Assembly: GCF_030864355.1 (NCBI RefSeq)
Contig: NC_083395.1
Location: forward strand, 2,294,001-2,358,000
Length of the DNA stretch: 64,000 nt
DNA from: Cutaneotrichosporon cavernicola
Taxonomy: Eukaryota > Basidiomycota > Tremellomycetes > Trichosporonales > Trichosporonaceae
Direction: 5' to 3'
A model generated the notes under the pieces. It did not search any database and had not been told where the DNA came from. It saw only the letters and a list, made by a program, of their open reading frames with translations. Positions 45,452 to 55,354 of this stretch are shown piece after piece (position 1 is the first letter of the stretch; each line of letters opens with the position of its first letter). Both the position numbers and the translations under genes were made by a program.

Positions 45452-45894
45452 ATGCCAACTCCCCCCCCCCCACTTGCCAATCCGACCCCTCCCAAGGCGG
45501 ATCGTCAATACACCAAACTTTCCTATGAAGCTCTCAAGTTGTTCGAAGCCCAGCACCGGTCCGAAGAGGAGATGAGCCGTCTCCCTGAGTACCGGGCTGA
45601 GAACGAAGTAACAGACCACAACCTTGAGGCCGCAAAGATTCAGAGCGCGTTTCCAAGACCGCCAGCGACACTCTGGCGGTTCTGGGAGAGAACGAGGCCC
45701 TCAAGAAAGAGAACGCGGCTCTCAAGAAACGGAACATTGTCCTCGGAGAAACGAACAAGGACCTCGAGGTAGAAAACCATTCGCTCAGGCAGGAGCTCAG
45801 GGGGTATGGCGTCGCGCTTCCTATCATGCGTCACAAGGCGAAGGAGATCAAGGAGATGATTGATGCGGTCGAACGAGGGCGGAGATCCAAGTGA
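45452..45894 (+). CDS. Small coiled-coil protein of unknown function
   Basis: I do not recognise it. ATG 45452 gives MPTPPPPLANPTPPKADRQY and YEALKLFEAQHRSEEEMSRL. The frame then breaks, and a good coiled coil continues in another frame: LAVLGENEALKKENAALKKR and NKDLEVENHSLRQELRGYG, ending DAVERGRRSK at 45894. A 38-nt intron GTAACA...TTCAGAG would join NE to RVSKTASDTLAVL exactly in frame; its acceptor is weaker than the CTGAC-type ones nearby. The alternative is a real frameshift or a pseudogene. The heptad pattern has Leu/Asn at a/d positions, resembling a leucine zipper but without a basic region. About 135 residues if spliced as proposed. Confidence 0.45.
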
Positions 45895-46134
45895 AGATCC
45901 CGTTCCAAGCAACTGAGCTCTCTCAAGACAATGTAGTTGGACTCCACGAATGCGTGAAAGGATGTGTAATGACAAGGCAATGTTCAAGACGCAACACACG
46001 AATAGGCGATAAGAACACTTGTGCACGTAGCTGGGACAAACAAGGACACGCAGTACAGGTCCGGACGTAGCGAGGGTGAGACATACACGGTCGTCATGTA
46101 ACTTGGTCTATTATGAATGCATGGATATGATACA

Positions 46135-47321
46135 CTACGCGAGCGCCTTCTCAATGGCCTCGGCGTCCGCTCCCTCGATTCCGCGCTGCTCACGCCCGAT
46201 GGGCGTCCATGTGTTCCAGACACCCTTGAGCTGAATCTTCTCCTCGTTATTCAGCGCCCCAAAGTCGGCGGCGCGTGCCAGTGCGCGCATCGCATTCTCC
46301 TCGTACTCCGAGTCGACGGGGTCAATGCGTGGGTCCCGCGCCAATGCGTCGATCGCCGCCTCAAAGACACCCAGGAGCTGGAGAGAAAGCAGCAGGTTCT
46401 CTCCCTCAGCCCCAGGCTTGACATCGGTAACCTTGGCCTGCTCCTCGATCATGTTGACCACCTCGTTCGGCATCTCTCCATCAAAGGCGTCGCGCGCCTG
46501 GTTGACGAGCGTGCCGAGCATAAAGCACATCTTGCGCCGGATAACGAGGTCGGAGTCGGCCACGCCTTGCCGGAGTACAGAGTACCCACGGTTAGCCTGG
46601 GAGCCGAGTGCAACAGTGGCAAGAGGCCAGTGCTTAAGCGCAGAGGAGAGGGCGTAGACCGCCTTGGCCCGTGTGCCAGCCGGCTTGCTCCCTGTCGCAG
46701 GGTACAGAATGTCAAGCACGAGCGGGAGTCCACCAAAGATGAAGAACTGGGAGTCAGCTTTCGATACCGCGCACAAAGATGACTTACCGCCGCCTGACCC
46801 TTGAGGTTGTTCTGAATGGCCGTACCCACGACCCAGAGGGCGTGGCGTGCGATTTGGTCGTTGGGGTCGTTGATGAGCTCCAGCAGTGGCTGCCATAGCT
46901 TGAGGATGGGCATGTTGTTGGCGTTGTCGATGAGCTCGATGAGCATCTCAAAGTCGTCGAGGGCCATGACACGCTCGTCGACGTCGGCAGCTGTGTTGCT
47001 CGCAATCGCCATCTTCTCCTTCATCGTCACGCTGTCCGGCTTGCCCATGATCAAGTCGAGCATCTCGGTTGACAGCTTGTTGTCCTTCTTGGGCTCCTCG
47101 GCCACAGGAGGCGCCAGGCCAACATCGTGTTGCGGGTCGTCCGGGTGGAAGGCCGCCAGCGTGCTCGTCTTGGGCTGCTGTCCTGGTGCTGCCGGCTTGA
47201 AGGTGAGCTGCATGCCCGCAGGGTTGGCGGGGGCGGGGGCGGCGGTGCCACTGCCGCTGCCACCCTGGTCGGTGGGCGTGTTCTCGATGGCCCAGTGGAG
47301 TAGCGAGTTGAGGTCTGCCAT
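46135..47321 (-). CDS. FES1: Hsp70 nucleotide exchange factor Fes1 (HspBP1 family)
   Basis: Cytosolic exchange factor that releases ADP and substrate from Hsp70 and directs misfolded proteins to ubiquitination. ATG 47321 gives MADLNSLLHWAIENTPTDQG, the conserved family start. A Gly/Ala/Pro linker follows, then armadillo-like helices: TAADVDERVMALDDFEMLIE, LIDNANNMPILKLWQPLLEL, DPNDQIARHALWVVGTAIQN. A short intron near 46787-46755 leads to FFIFGGLPLVLDILYP and later VLRQGVADSDLVIRRKMCFM, LGTLVNQARDAF. It ends at AIEKALA (46135). Length about 385 residues; the extra C-terminal part is usual in basidiomycetes as far as I can judge. It is divergent from the P5B ATPase across about 220 bp. Confidence 0.93.
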
Positions 47322-47540
47322 TGTTTTGTCGTTCCAAGTTGTAAAGAGATGGGCGGTACGGACGCTGTATTTCTCGGTTGATAATGTATCACTCAAGACC
47401 AAAGCTTGATGATTTCATCGATTAGCCTCCACCAAGTTCTCGAAAACACCCTTGCACGTGCTCAAAATACCACGTGGAATATCAATGAGTCACCATTTAT
47501 CCTCAACGACGTCATTGTCGGTGATAGTGATAGTTGAGTG
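47322..47540. promoter_or_regulatory. Divergent FES1/P5B-ATPase promoter with two E-boxes
   Basis: Two CACGTG sites lie at 47455-47460 and 47471-47476, 16 bp apart centre to centre, about one and a half helix turns. The stretch between is AT-richer. Both genes relate to protein or membrane stress, so shared control is possible but not shown. Confidence 0.5.
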
Positions 47541-50500
47541 ATGGTCAATCCGCTCCTTCGTTGGTTGATTGATTGGGAAACACAGTCACAAGGTACCACC
47601 CCATTGAACGGCCAGCCGAGTCCCACCTTTGATCTATCCATCCTGGTCGACGACGAGCAGTCTCCTATCCCCCTCCTGCCCATCCGCCATACCATGCCCG
47701 ACCCACCAGTAGCCGATCCCGACGGCCGCCCAGTCGAGGACTGGACAGACGGTGCGACGGACCAGGCCATCGCCATCGCCATCGAGCACCGCGACCGCGA
47801 GAACCCCCCAGACCAGGGCGACTCTATCAGTGGCAGTTTGAGCCAGATGGATGGAGGTATGTAAAGCCCAAGCGCGTAATTGTGCTGCCACAAATTTCGG
47901 ATCCGCTCTGACTCTGACTCACACTCACAGGCATCACACCGTCTTCCGTAACTCGAACCAAATGGTACGGACCCGGCGGGTCACGGCGTAGCTCGATGGC
48001 CTCGTACCGCTCCAGCTCGGGACTGTGGCGCCAGCGCTCCTCAACTAGCATGAACCGCTTCCGCGATGTCCCCCAGTCACCAGCTGCTAGTGGCGTGTTC
48101 ATCGCTGATTCAGAAGACGAGGGCGAGTACGTGGGTGGTACGCGGTTTGGACGCGCCCGCCGCGCCAGCTCTCAAATTCGACAGCAACGGCGGGCTCGCG
48201 ACTCGAGCGTTGACTACTATAGCAACCGTGACTACACGCCGCGCGACGACTACGGGCGCCGCGAAGACGCGGAAGACGCAAGCCCACCCGCATCTCCGAG
48301 CATGCTGCAGCGCGTCACGTCGTATCTCGGCGGTAGGCGGCGTGGTGACGAGGAATCGGGCTTTATCAACCGCCGCGAGAGCGTTGACTCTGTTGGCTCG
48401 AACGTGTCGATCCGTTCACGCTCCATGCGCTCCCCATCGCCCGTATCCTCACTCGACAGCTGGGGTTACGGTGGTGAAGACGACGACGAGCTCAACGAGG
48501 GGTACACCAGTAGCCTCGCGGACGACACATCCTTACCACCCCAGTCACCTCCAGGCAGTCCGCGCCTTCCACTCGTCCCTGTACTGGGTGACGACATATT
48601 TGGCCAGTCGACGATGCAGTTTGACGAAGAGCCAAAGGAGTTTGACGAATCAACTGTGCCATCCAGGCAGACAATCTTACTTCCCGACGAGGATCTCTCC
48701 ATCCGCTTCACCTGCTATCGAACGGACGCTTTTCGCAACGTTATCTGGTGGATCGGCTGCATCTGCACGCTCGGAGCCCTCGGTCTTGTTGGGCGCTGGA
48801 TCCCGCGCATGTGGGTTCGGTTTACGGGACGAGAGACGGCGTTTGAGGACACGAGGGAGGGCGCGTGGCTTGTCGTCGAAACGCCGTATGGCGACTTGCA
48901 CATTGTCAACATGGAGATCATCTCATATCCCCATCCACTGTCTACCGTCTTTCCCGAGCTCGCGACCGTTCCGCCTTCCGTCCTCCAGTCTCGCGCTGCG
49001 TCTCGGGCCGGCACCCACGCCGACCCACCACTCGTGGCCACTGGCGACATCGAGGTCGGCAAGACGACGTGGGAGGAGAAGACCGGCCACCTCAAGGTCA
49101 TGGAGTACCGCTACACCCGCTTCGCTCTCAACCCGGTCACCGGCAAGTGGTGCATGATTCGCGACTGGCGTGACCCCAAGTGGACGTCGGCGCGCGCAGT
49201 TGCAAACGGTCTGAGCGCGCGGACACGCGACCAACGACGCACGCTCATGGGCGAGAACAACATCGACATCGCGGGCAAGTCGATCTTGAGCCTTCTCATG
49301 GACGAGGTCTTGCACCCTTTCTACGTCTTCCAGATCGCCTCGATCATCCTCTGGTCCCTTGACAACTACTACTACTATGCCTTTGCCATCGCTCTCATCA
49401 GTGTGGCGAGTATCTTGTCGACGCTGATCGCGACGAAGCGCACCATCGCACGCATGCGCGAGATGTCCCGCTTCCACTGCGATGTCAATGTGCTTATCGA
49501 CGGAGCGTGGCATATCGTAGACTGCGGCGACATGGTCCCTGGCGACATCTTCGACGCCTCCGATGCCGAGCTCTCAGTCGTCCCGTGTGATGCGCTCCTG
49601 CTCTCAGGCGACGCGATTGTCAACGAATCGATGCTCACAGGCGAGTCGGTTCCCGTCAGCAAGGGGCCGGTCAAGGACGAGGCCTTGAGAGCCATGGCTC
49701 ACGAGCACAAGGAAGGCAGTTCGGACATTGACCCGGACCTCGCAAAGCACTATCTCTTTAGTGGCACTAAGATCATCCGCGTCCGTGCGGGAGCGCGGCC
49801 AGCATGGGCTCCGCCCAGCGACGAGCCCATGGCACTCGCGATGGTTACGCGCACCGGCTTCGACACGACCAAGGGCGCGCTTGTACGCTCCATGCTCTTC
49901 CCGAAGCCGCTCGGCTTCAAATTCTACAGGGACTCGATGAACTTCATCGGCGTGCTGGCCATGATCGCTGGCTTCGGTTTCGCGGTCAGCGCGATCGGCT
50001 TTGTCAAGATGGGGATTGCGTGGCACACGATCATCGTGCGCGCCCTAGACCTAATCACCATTGTCGTGCCACCCGCCCTGCCAGCGACACTCACGATTGG
50101 GACAACGTTCGCTATTGGGCGCCTGCGCAAGTCGGGCATCTTCTGCATCTCGCCCAACCGCGTCAACATTGGGGGCAAGGTCAACGTCGTGTGCTTTGAC
50201 AAGACGGGCACTCTTACGGAGGAAGGCCTCGACGTCCTTGGTGTGCGTACAGTCGACCGCCTGGAAGGTCGCTTCTCTGAGCTGTACGCAGAGGTCGAGG
50301 AGGTGCCAACCCAGGGTGGACCCAATGGCCGGACGCCACTTCTCTATGCCTTGGCGAGCTGCCACGCGCTCAAGCTCATTGATGGCGAGGTGTTGGGTGA
50401 CCCTCTCGATATCAAGATGTTTGAGTACACCGGTTGGTCGCTGGACGAGGGCCAGTCGCGAACCGTCAAGGGCCACGGGGGTGGCGCAGAGCGCACCCAG

Positions 50501-52258
50501 ACTCTGGTGCAGATGGTCGTGCGCCCACCGGGCTCGGAGCGGTGGCGTATGGAGGACGCGCACAGCCAGGGCTGCAACCTCGAGCTTGGTGTCATCCGGT
50601 CGTTTGACTTTGTCTCGGCTCTCCGCCGTATGACTGTCATTGTCAAGAGGTTAAAGAGTACCTCGATGGAGATCTACTGCAAGGGCGCGCCCGAGGTCAT
50701 GCAGGACATCTGTGACCCTGCGTCCTTCCCAAACGATTACGAGGACATGTTGAGCTACTACACACGGAACGGTTTCCGTGTGATAGCGATTGCAGGCAAG
50801 AGTGTCGAGGGCCTGACGTGGCTCAAGGCCCAGCGCATGCGCCGCGAGGTGGCAGAACACGACCTCCAGTTCCTCGGCTTCATTGTGTTCGAGAACAAGC
50901 TCAAGCCTGGCACCGCACCGAACATTCACACTCTGCGTGCGGCGCACATCGCGTGCCGCATGGTGACTGGCGACAACGTGCGTACGGCCGTCAGCGTTGC
51001 GCGCGAGTGCGGCCTAATCTCCCATTCGGCCAGCGTGTACATCCCAACCTTTGTGCCAGGGATGGGCATGGGCGAGGATGCGATGCTGGATTGGACGAGT
51101 GTCGACGACGAGCGGCACAAACTGGACGAGTACACACTGAAGCCTTTGGCGGACGAGAGCAACAATATCGACGACGACGACTTGCCCGACTACCAACTCG
51201 CCCTGACCGGCGACGTATTCAAGTGGATGCTGGAATGGGCGCCGCTCGAGACCATGAACCGCATGCTCGTCAAGGGTGTCATCTTTGCGCGCATGAGTCC
51301 TGACGAAAAGGCCGAGCTCGTCGAGCGACTCCAGAGCTTGGGCTACACCGTGGCGTTCTGTGGTGACGGCGCAAACGACTGCGGTGCCTTAAAGGCCGCC
51401 GATGTGGGTGTGTCGCTCAGTGAGGCTGAGGCGTCGGTCGCCGCCCCATTCACGAGCCGTACACCCGACATTTCGTGCGTCGCCGAGATTATCCGCGAAG
51501 GCCGCTGTGCACTCGTCACCTCTTTTTCGTGTTTCAAGTACATGGCCCTCTACTCGCTCATCCAGTTCACGACCGTGACCCTGCTGTACAGCTTTGCGTC
51601 GTCGCTCGGCGACTTCCAGTTCCTCTTCATTGACCTGTTCATCATCATCCCCATCGCCGTCGCCATGGGCCGTACTCTGCCGTACCCCAAGATCTTCCAG
51701 AAACGACCCACAGCCTCGCTCGTGAGCAAAAAGGTACTCACAAGCATCATTGGCCAGACGATCATCAACGCCGGCATCCAGGGCCTCGTCTTCCTCTGGG
51801 TCCAGAGACAGCCATTCTACGAGGCCCCCGTCGTCAACCCAGACGAACTCGAGACGTTCAACTATGAGAACACGGCTCTCTTCCTCGTCAGCTGCTTCCA
51901 GTACATTCTCGTTGCCGGGGTGTTTTCAGTCGGCCCGCCATACCGCATGCCAATGTACTCGAACCCAAGCCTTATGGCTTGCCTTGTTGCCTTGACGAGT
52001 TTCTCCGTCTACGCACTCCTCGCACCGTCCAAGGCCGTCGCCCTCGTGCTCGACCTCATCGACCTCCCCAGCTACTTTAAGCTGCAACTGCTCGGCGTCG
52101 CTATTGTCAACGTCATGCTGTGTTTCGGATATGAACGGTTCGCCGAACGCCCAATCGCCCGCACCATCGCTCGCATCAAGCGCTGGAACAGGCGAAGGCT
52201 GGGCCGCAAGAACCACCCCGACAACCACTACAAGGTCATCGAAGGGAACATGCGGTAG
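47541..52258 (+). CDS. YPK9: P5B-type ATPase, Ypk9/ATP13A2-like vacuolar polyamine transporter
   Basis: A P-type ATPase of the vacuole/lysosome; ATP13A2 exports polyamines from the lumen. Exon 1 (ATG 47541, or the internal ATG 47694) is acidic and proline-rich. A short intron (about 47860-47929) leads to ITPSSVTRTKWYGPGGSRRS. A long phospho-rich N-terminus precedes the membrane-associated CYRTDAFRNVIWWIGCICTL. The core has LTGESVPVSKGP (actuator TGES), PPALPATLTIGTTFAIGRLR (P5B membrane motif PPALP), CFDKTGTLTEEGLDVLG (phosphorylated Asp), KGAPEVM (nucleotide site), MVTGDN and GDGANDCGALKAADVGVSLS. The last six helices end before NHYKVIEGNMR. Total is about 1550 residues. It is divergent from FES1 and convergent with an orphan. 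Confidence 0.94.
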
Positions 52259-52398
52259 TACTGTTATTGTAGCACCATGTAGGACATCTTGAATCTGTTG
52301 AATCTGTTACAGTACATTACGAGAGAGGAATCTGTTGAGATGGCGGCGAAGAGATTGACTACACAAACTTCTATGGACACGGGGAGCACCGCGCAGGT

Positions 52399-54316
52399 CT
52401 ACATGTGATCAGCCTTCCAGTATGTCGCCTGCCACTGGTGCGGCGTTAAGTGGGGTCCGCCATACGTGAGTTGCCTCGAGGGACCCGTCCACTCGCTGCG
52501 GGGCAGAGGAGGTTCGGGGTCAGAGCGGTCTCCGTTCGAGTCGGGCGTGGGCGGCTCGGCCAGTTTAATCGGCGAGGCGAGCTGGTTCGACCCGTCGGAA
52601 GTCTGGAGCATGGCCGTCCAGTCAAGGTCGTGGCGGGCGAAGTCGGCGCCAAGAGGAACAGCCGAGATGAGTGACGTTGACGACTGAGACTCTGTGCCCG
52701 AGGTGCGGTTCCAAGGCGGAGCCTGCTGCTTGTGGGCGGGGTTGGGCTGCGTTGTGGCGCGTTCAATGCACTGCGGTGCAGAGCTGAAGTCACTGGATCC
52801 TGGTTCGTAACCAACTGCCGTCAGATGATCAGATAGCAAACATCAGACTTCACTCACATGCCTCAAAGTCGAACGATTCGTCGCCCGCTTCGTAGTTGTC
52901 CCTGTGCTCCGGTTGCTCTCGCTGGAAGGAGCAGTTCAGAGTTGGATGTTGGGGGACGAGTCCGTCGCCCTTGGCGTGCCAATAGAACTCATGGTTGTTG
53001 ACAAATGTGGGCTTGCTGGAGTAGTACTCGGATGTGCTGGCGGACATGGACTCGAGATAGGGACCGGGAGGGGAGTACGAGCTCCTCCGTTAGCACTGCT
53101 TCAAAATGGCTCACCCTTCTCTCATGTGCTTCCATGCCGAGAGAGGCTCGCGCGAACGTGACGAGATGAAACGGTGCGCGGTGAAGCATCTCGACTCGGG
53201 ACGGCGAGTTGGCATTGAAGACGCACGCGTCGTTGTCGACAGCTCCTCGAACATGATCTCGTCTACTGTCAGCTGCGCCGTGCGATATATCGATCAAGCT
53301 CACCGAACTCGTCCAGCACGGCAGAGGAGTAGGGGTCCATGTCCTCCGTCTCCTCGAAGACGTCGAGGAACAGCGACGGGGCTGGTCTTCCCCCTCGCGC
53401 GGCGTCTGGTAGGGCCGTGGAGCAGCCGATGAGCTGGGCAGTGTACTCGTACGTGGCGACAAAGGGGAACTCGTTGGCGCGCATGGGGAAGATTGGCGGG
53501 CTAACCTTGAGAGCGCGGGGATCGATCTGCCGTCAGCTCATCACAATGCTGTCCTCAGCTAAACATACAATGTCCTTGTCGAGTCCACCCCGCCGCGCCC
53601 AGATCTTGTCCGGACCATTGGGGGCGGCTGGTTCGGCCACCCGTTTATAGAGATCCTTTATGGCCGGTCCAAGGTCGTCCAACTTTAAGACTGCGTCGCT
53701 GGTGTCAGTTCCAGGAGGACTTCCTAACTGACATCGCGTCGAGAGGAGTCACGGGCGGGACAGTGACGCGAGGGACAGAGGCGTACCCGCATATGAAATA
53801 GCGCGAAGAAGGAAGAAACAGCTGCTTGATACTTCGAGGGGGGGTCAACCGCTCGTGGAGCTTCTGGAGCTCACGCATACCGCGCGCCGTCATGGGCCCG
53901 AGAGTTATCTTGCTAAAGTTGAATGGGGGTTCTGGAGTGGGTTAACTGTAAACCTTCTACTACCCACCTACACGCTTCCCAATCCGCTCAAGGACGGTGG
54001 CAGTCTCTGACCGTCCCATCTCCGCCAGTGCAGCTTTGAGCATCGCCTGCGTCTCGGTTGTCGTGGTGATGCCTCTGAAGAACGAGGCGGGGTCAACCTT
54101 CTTCGCTTCTTTCCGAAGCACATAGAAGGGGTCTTCGTCCTCGGGCCCAAAGGTGGTGGGGTACGTTGCGAGGTCAAGGGGCTCGAGGAAGGTAAGAGGA
54201 GCGGCCGTGAGCTCGGTGTAAGCGGCAAAGCCAAGTTCTTGAGCCAAGAGCCAGATACCTCGCTCGTAAGTGCGATTATGCGCTTCTTCAGGTGTTTGTT
54301 GCCTATAGTTAAACAT
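52399..54316 (-). CDS. Multi-exon protein of unknown function
   Basis: I do not recognise it. ATG 54316 gives MFNYRQQTPEEAHNRTYERG, then IWLLAQELGFAAYTELTAAP. At least six exons follow, with readable blocks EMGRSETATVLERIGKRV, MTARGMRELQKLHERLTPPR, SSRYFICGYASVPRVTVPPV, DDLGPAIKDLYKRVAEPAAP, FPFVATYEYTAQLIGCSTAL, VFNANSPSRVEMLHRAPFHL, YYSSKPTFVNNHEFYWHAKG and the end HQWQATYWKADHM at 52399. Introns are short and several end CTGACAGTAG or CTGACGGCAG. Total is roughly 530-550 residues. No signal peptide or membrane helix is visible; the last 140 residues are disordered. The junction near 53265 has two possible acceptors, TAG and a later GAG; the later gives the more protein-like continuation. 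It is tandem with the RWDD2-like gene, only 86 bp apart. Confidence 0.7.
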
Positions 54317-54402
54317 TGTGGTGGAGTAGGTGAAGGCAGGGGAGGGAAAGTGAGGTTGTGAGGTTGAGTCAGCCTTCAACCAGCTGAAGGAAGGTGCATC
54401 TA

Positions 54403-55194
54403 TTACTCTCCCCCAATCCCCGTATCTAGCAACATCCTCTCCCTCCCTCGTCCGCGCATCCACTCGAGCGCTTCCGAGATCTTCTCCAGCTCGACCCAGT
54501 CGCCCCTCCCCTTCCCCCCCCTTGCACCGTCCTCTGCTCCCCTCCCCATAATCTCCTCCCCCGGAACCGGTTCGATGCCAACACGCACCCGCAGCGCGAG
54601 CCAGTTCCAGCTCCTCACCTCCCGGGTCCATTCTTCCAAATCATCGCGCTCCCCGATAGCATAGTAGACCCCCGGGTGCCCCACCTTGGAGAATCCGGTG
54701 AGTGAGAGCTGCGATGCGAGGGTGAGGAAGTTCTTCCTCTTCGTGTTCGAGAGAAGGTGGTGCGAGGTCAAGAGGGTATGGTGAGGTATTGGGGTTGTTG
54801 AGAGTTTGTTCTCTCCTGCTGGTACCGTTTCTTCCCGCACAGGAGCGGACAGGAGCGGGAGGAGGTGAGCGGTGAGCAACTGGTAAAGCGGACAACTGGT
54901 ATCAGCCGGATGCAGGTTGGCTGCTCACTCATCCTCTCCCCAGTTCGCCGCCTGGATCTCTGCTATCTCCGTATTTTGTTTGACTGCCGCGTCGCGCCCG
55001 ATGTCGTTCCCTTTCAACTCGATGGTGACGGAATCACAGGCCGGGTAGTGCTCGCGCGCCTCGATGTGCAGAGTCCGTTGACTCTCGGAATTGGCGATAA
55101 TGATGATGCGTGGCATACCTGTATTCGCATCAAACTCCTCCGAAGGCATGAGCGAGGCAGCGATGAGCTCAAGCTCGACGTCGAGGTCGCTCAT
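54403..55194 (-). CDS. RWD domain protein with DUF1115 C-terminus (RWDD2-like)
   Basis: ATG 55194 gives MSDLDVELELIAASLMPSEE then RIIIIANSESQRTLHIEARE, the RWD start with its characteristic strand pattern. A 37-nt-class intron (about 54939-54902, GTGAGC...CTGATACCAG) joins GEDD to CPLYQLLTAHLLPLL. The C-terminal part has LLTSHHLLSNTKRKNFLTLA, SLTGFSKVGHPGVYYAIGER and WNWLALRVRVGIEPVPGE, which match the DUF1115 layout of human RWDD2A/B (hub HH, TKRK, GFSxxGxPG). About 245 residues. Molecular role is not known for the family. It is divergent from UTP21 across 160 bp, a likely shared promoter. Confidence 0.82.
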
Positions 55195-55354
55195 GTTTGT
55201 CTGTAGTCTGGGTTGGTACATCACTCAGAGCGCCGTGGGTTGCCTCCACTGCACCAAAGTGGAGGCACGGAGATCATATTATCTCCGACCCTCCACTTCT
55301 CAACATTTTGAAGACTGCCGATCGCTGCAACAAACCTCCATCCATCTCCCAACC

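Noticed and set aside
45660..45676. 17-nt segment GTTTCC...GCCAG that would also restore the frame of the coiled-coil orphan if removed
   Set aside because: Too short for a spliceosomal intron; the 38-nt alternative is preferred.
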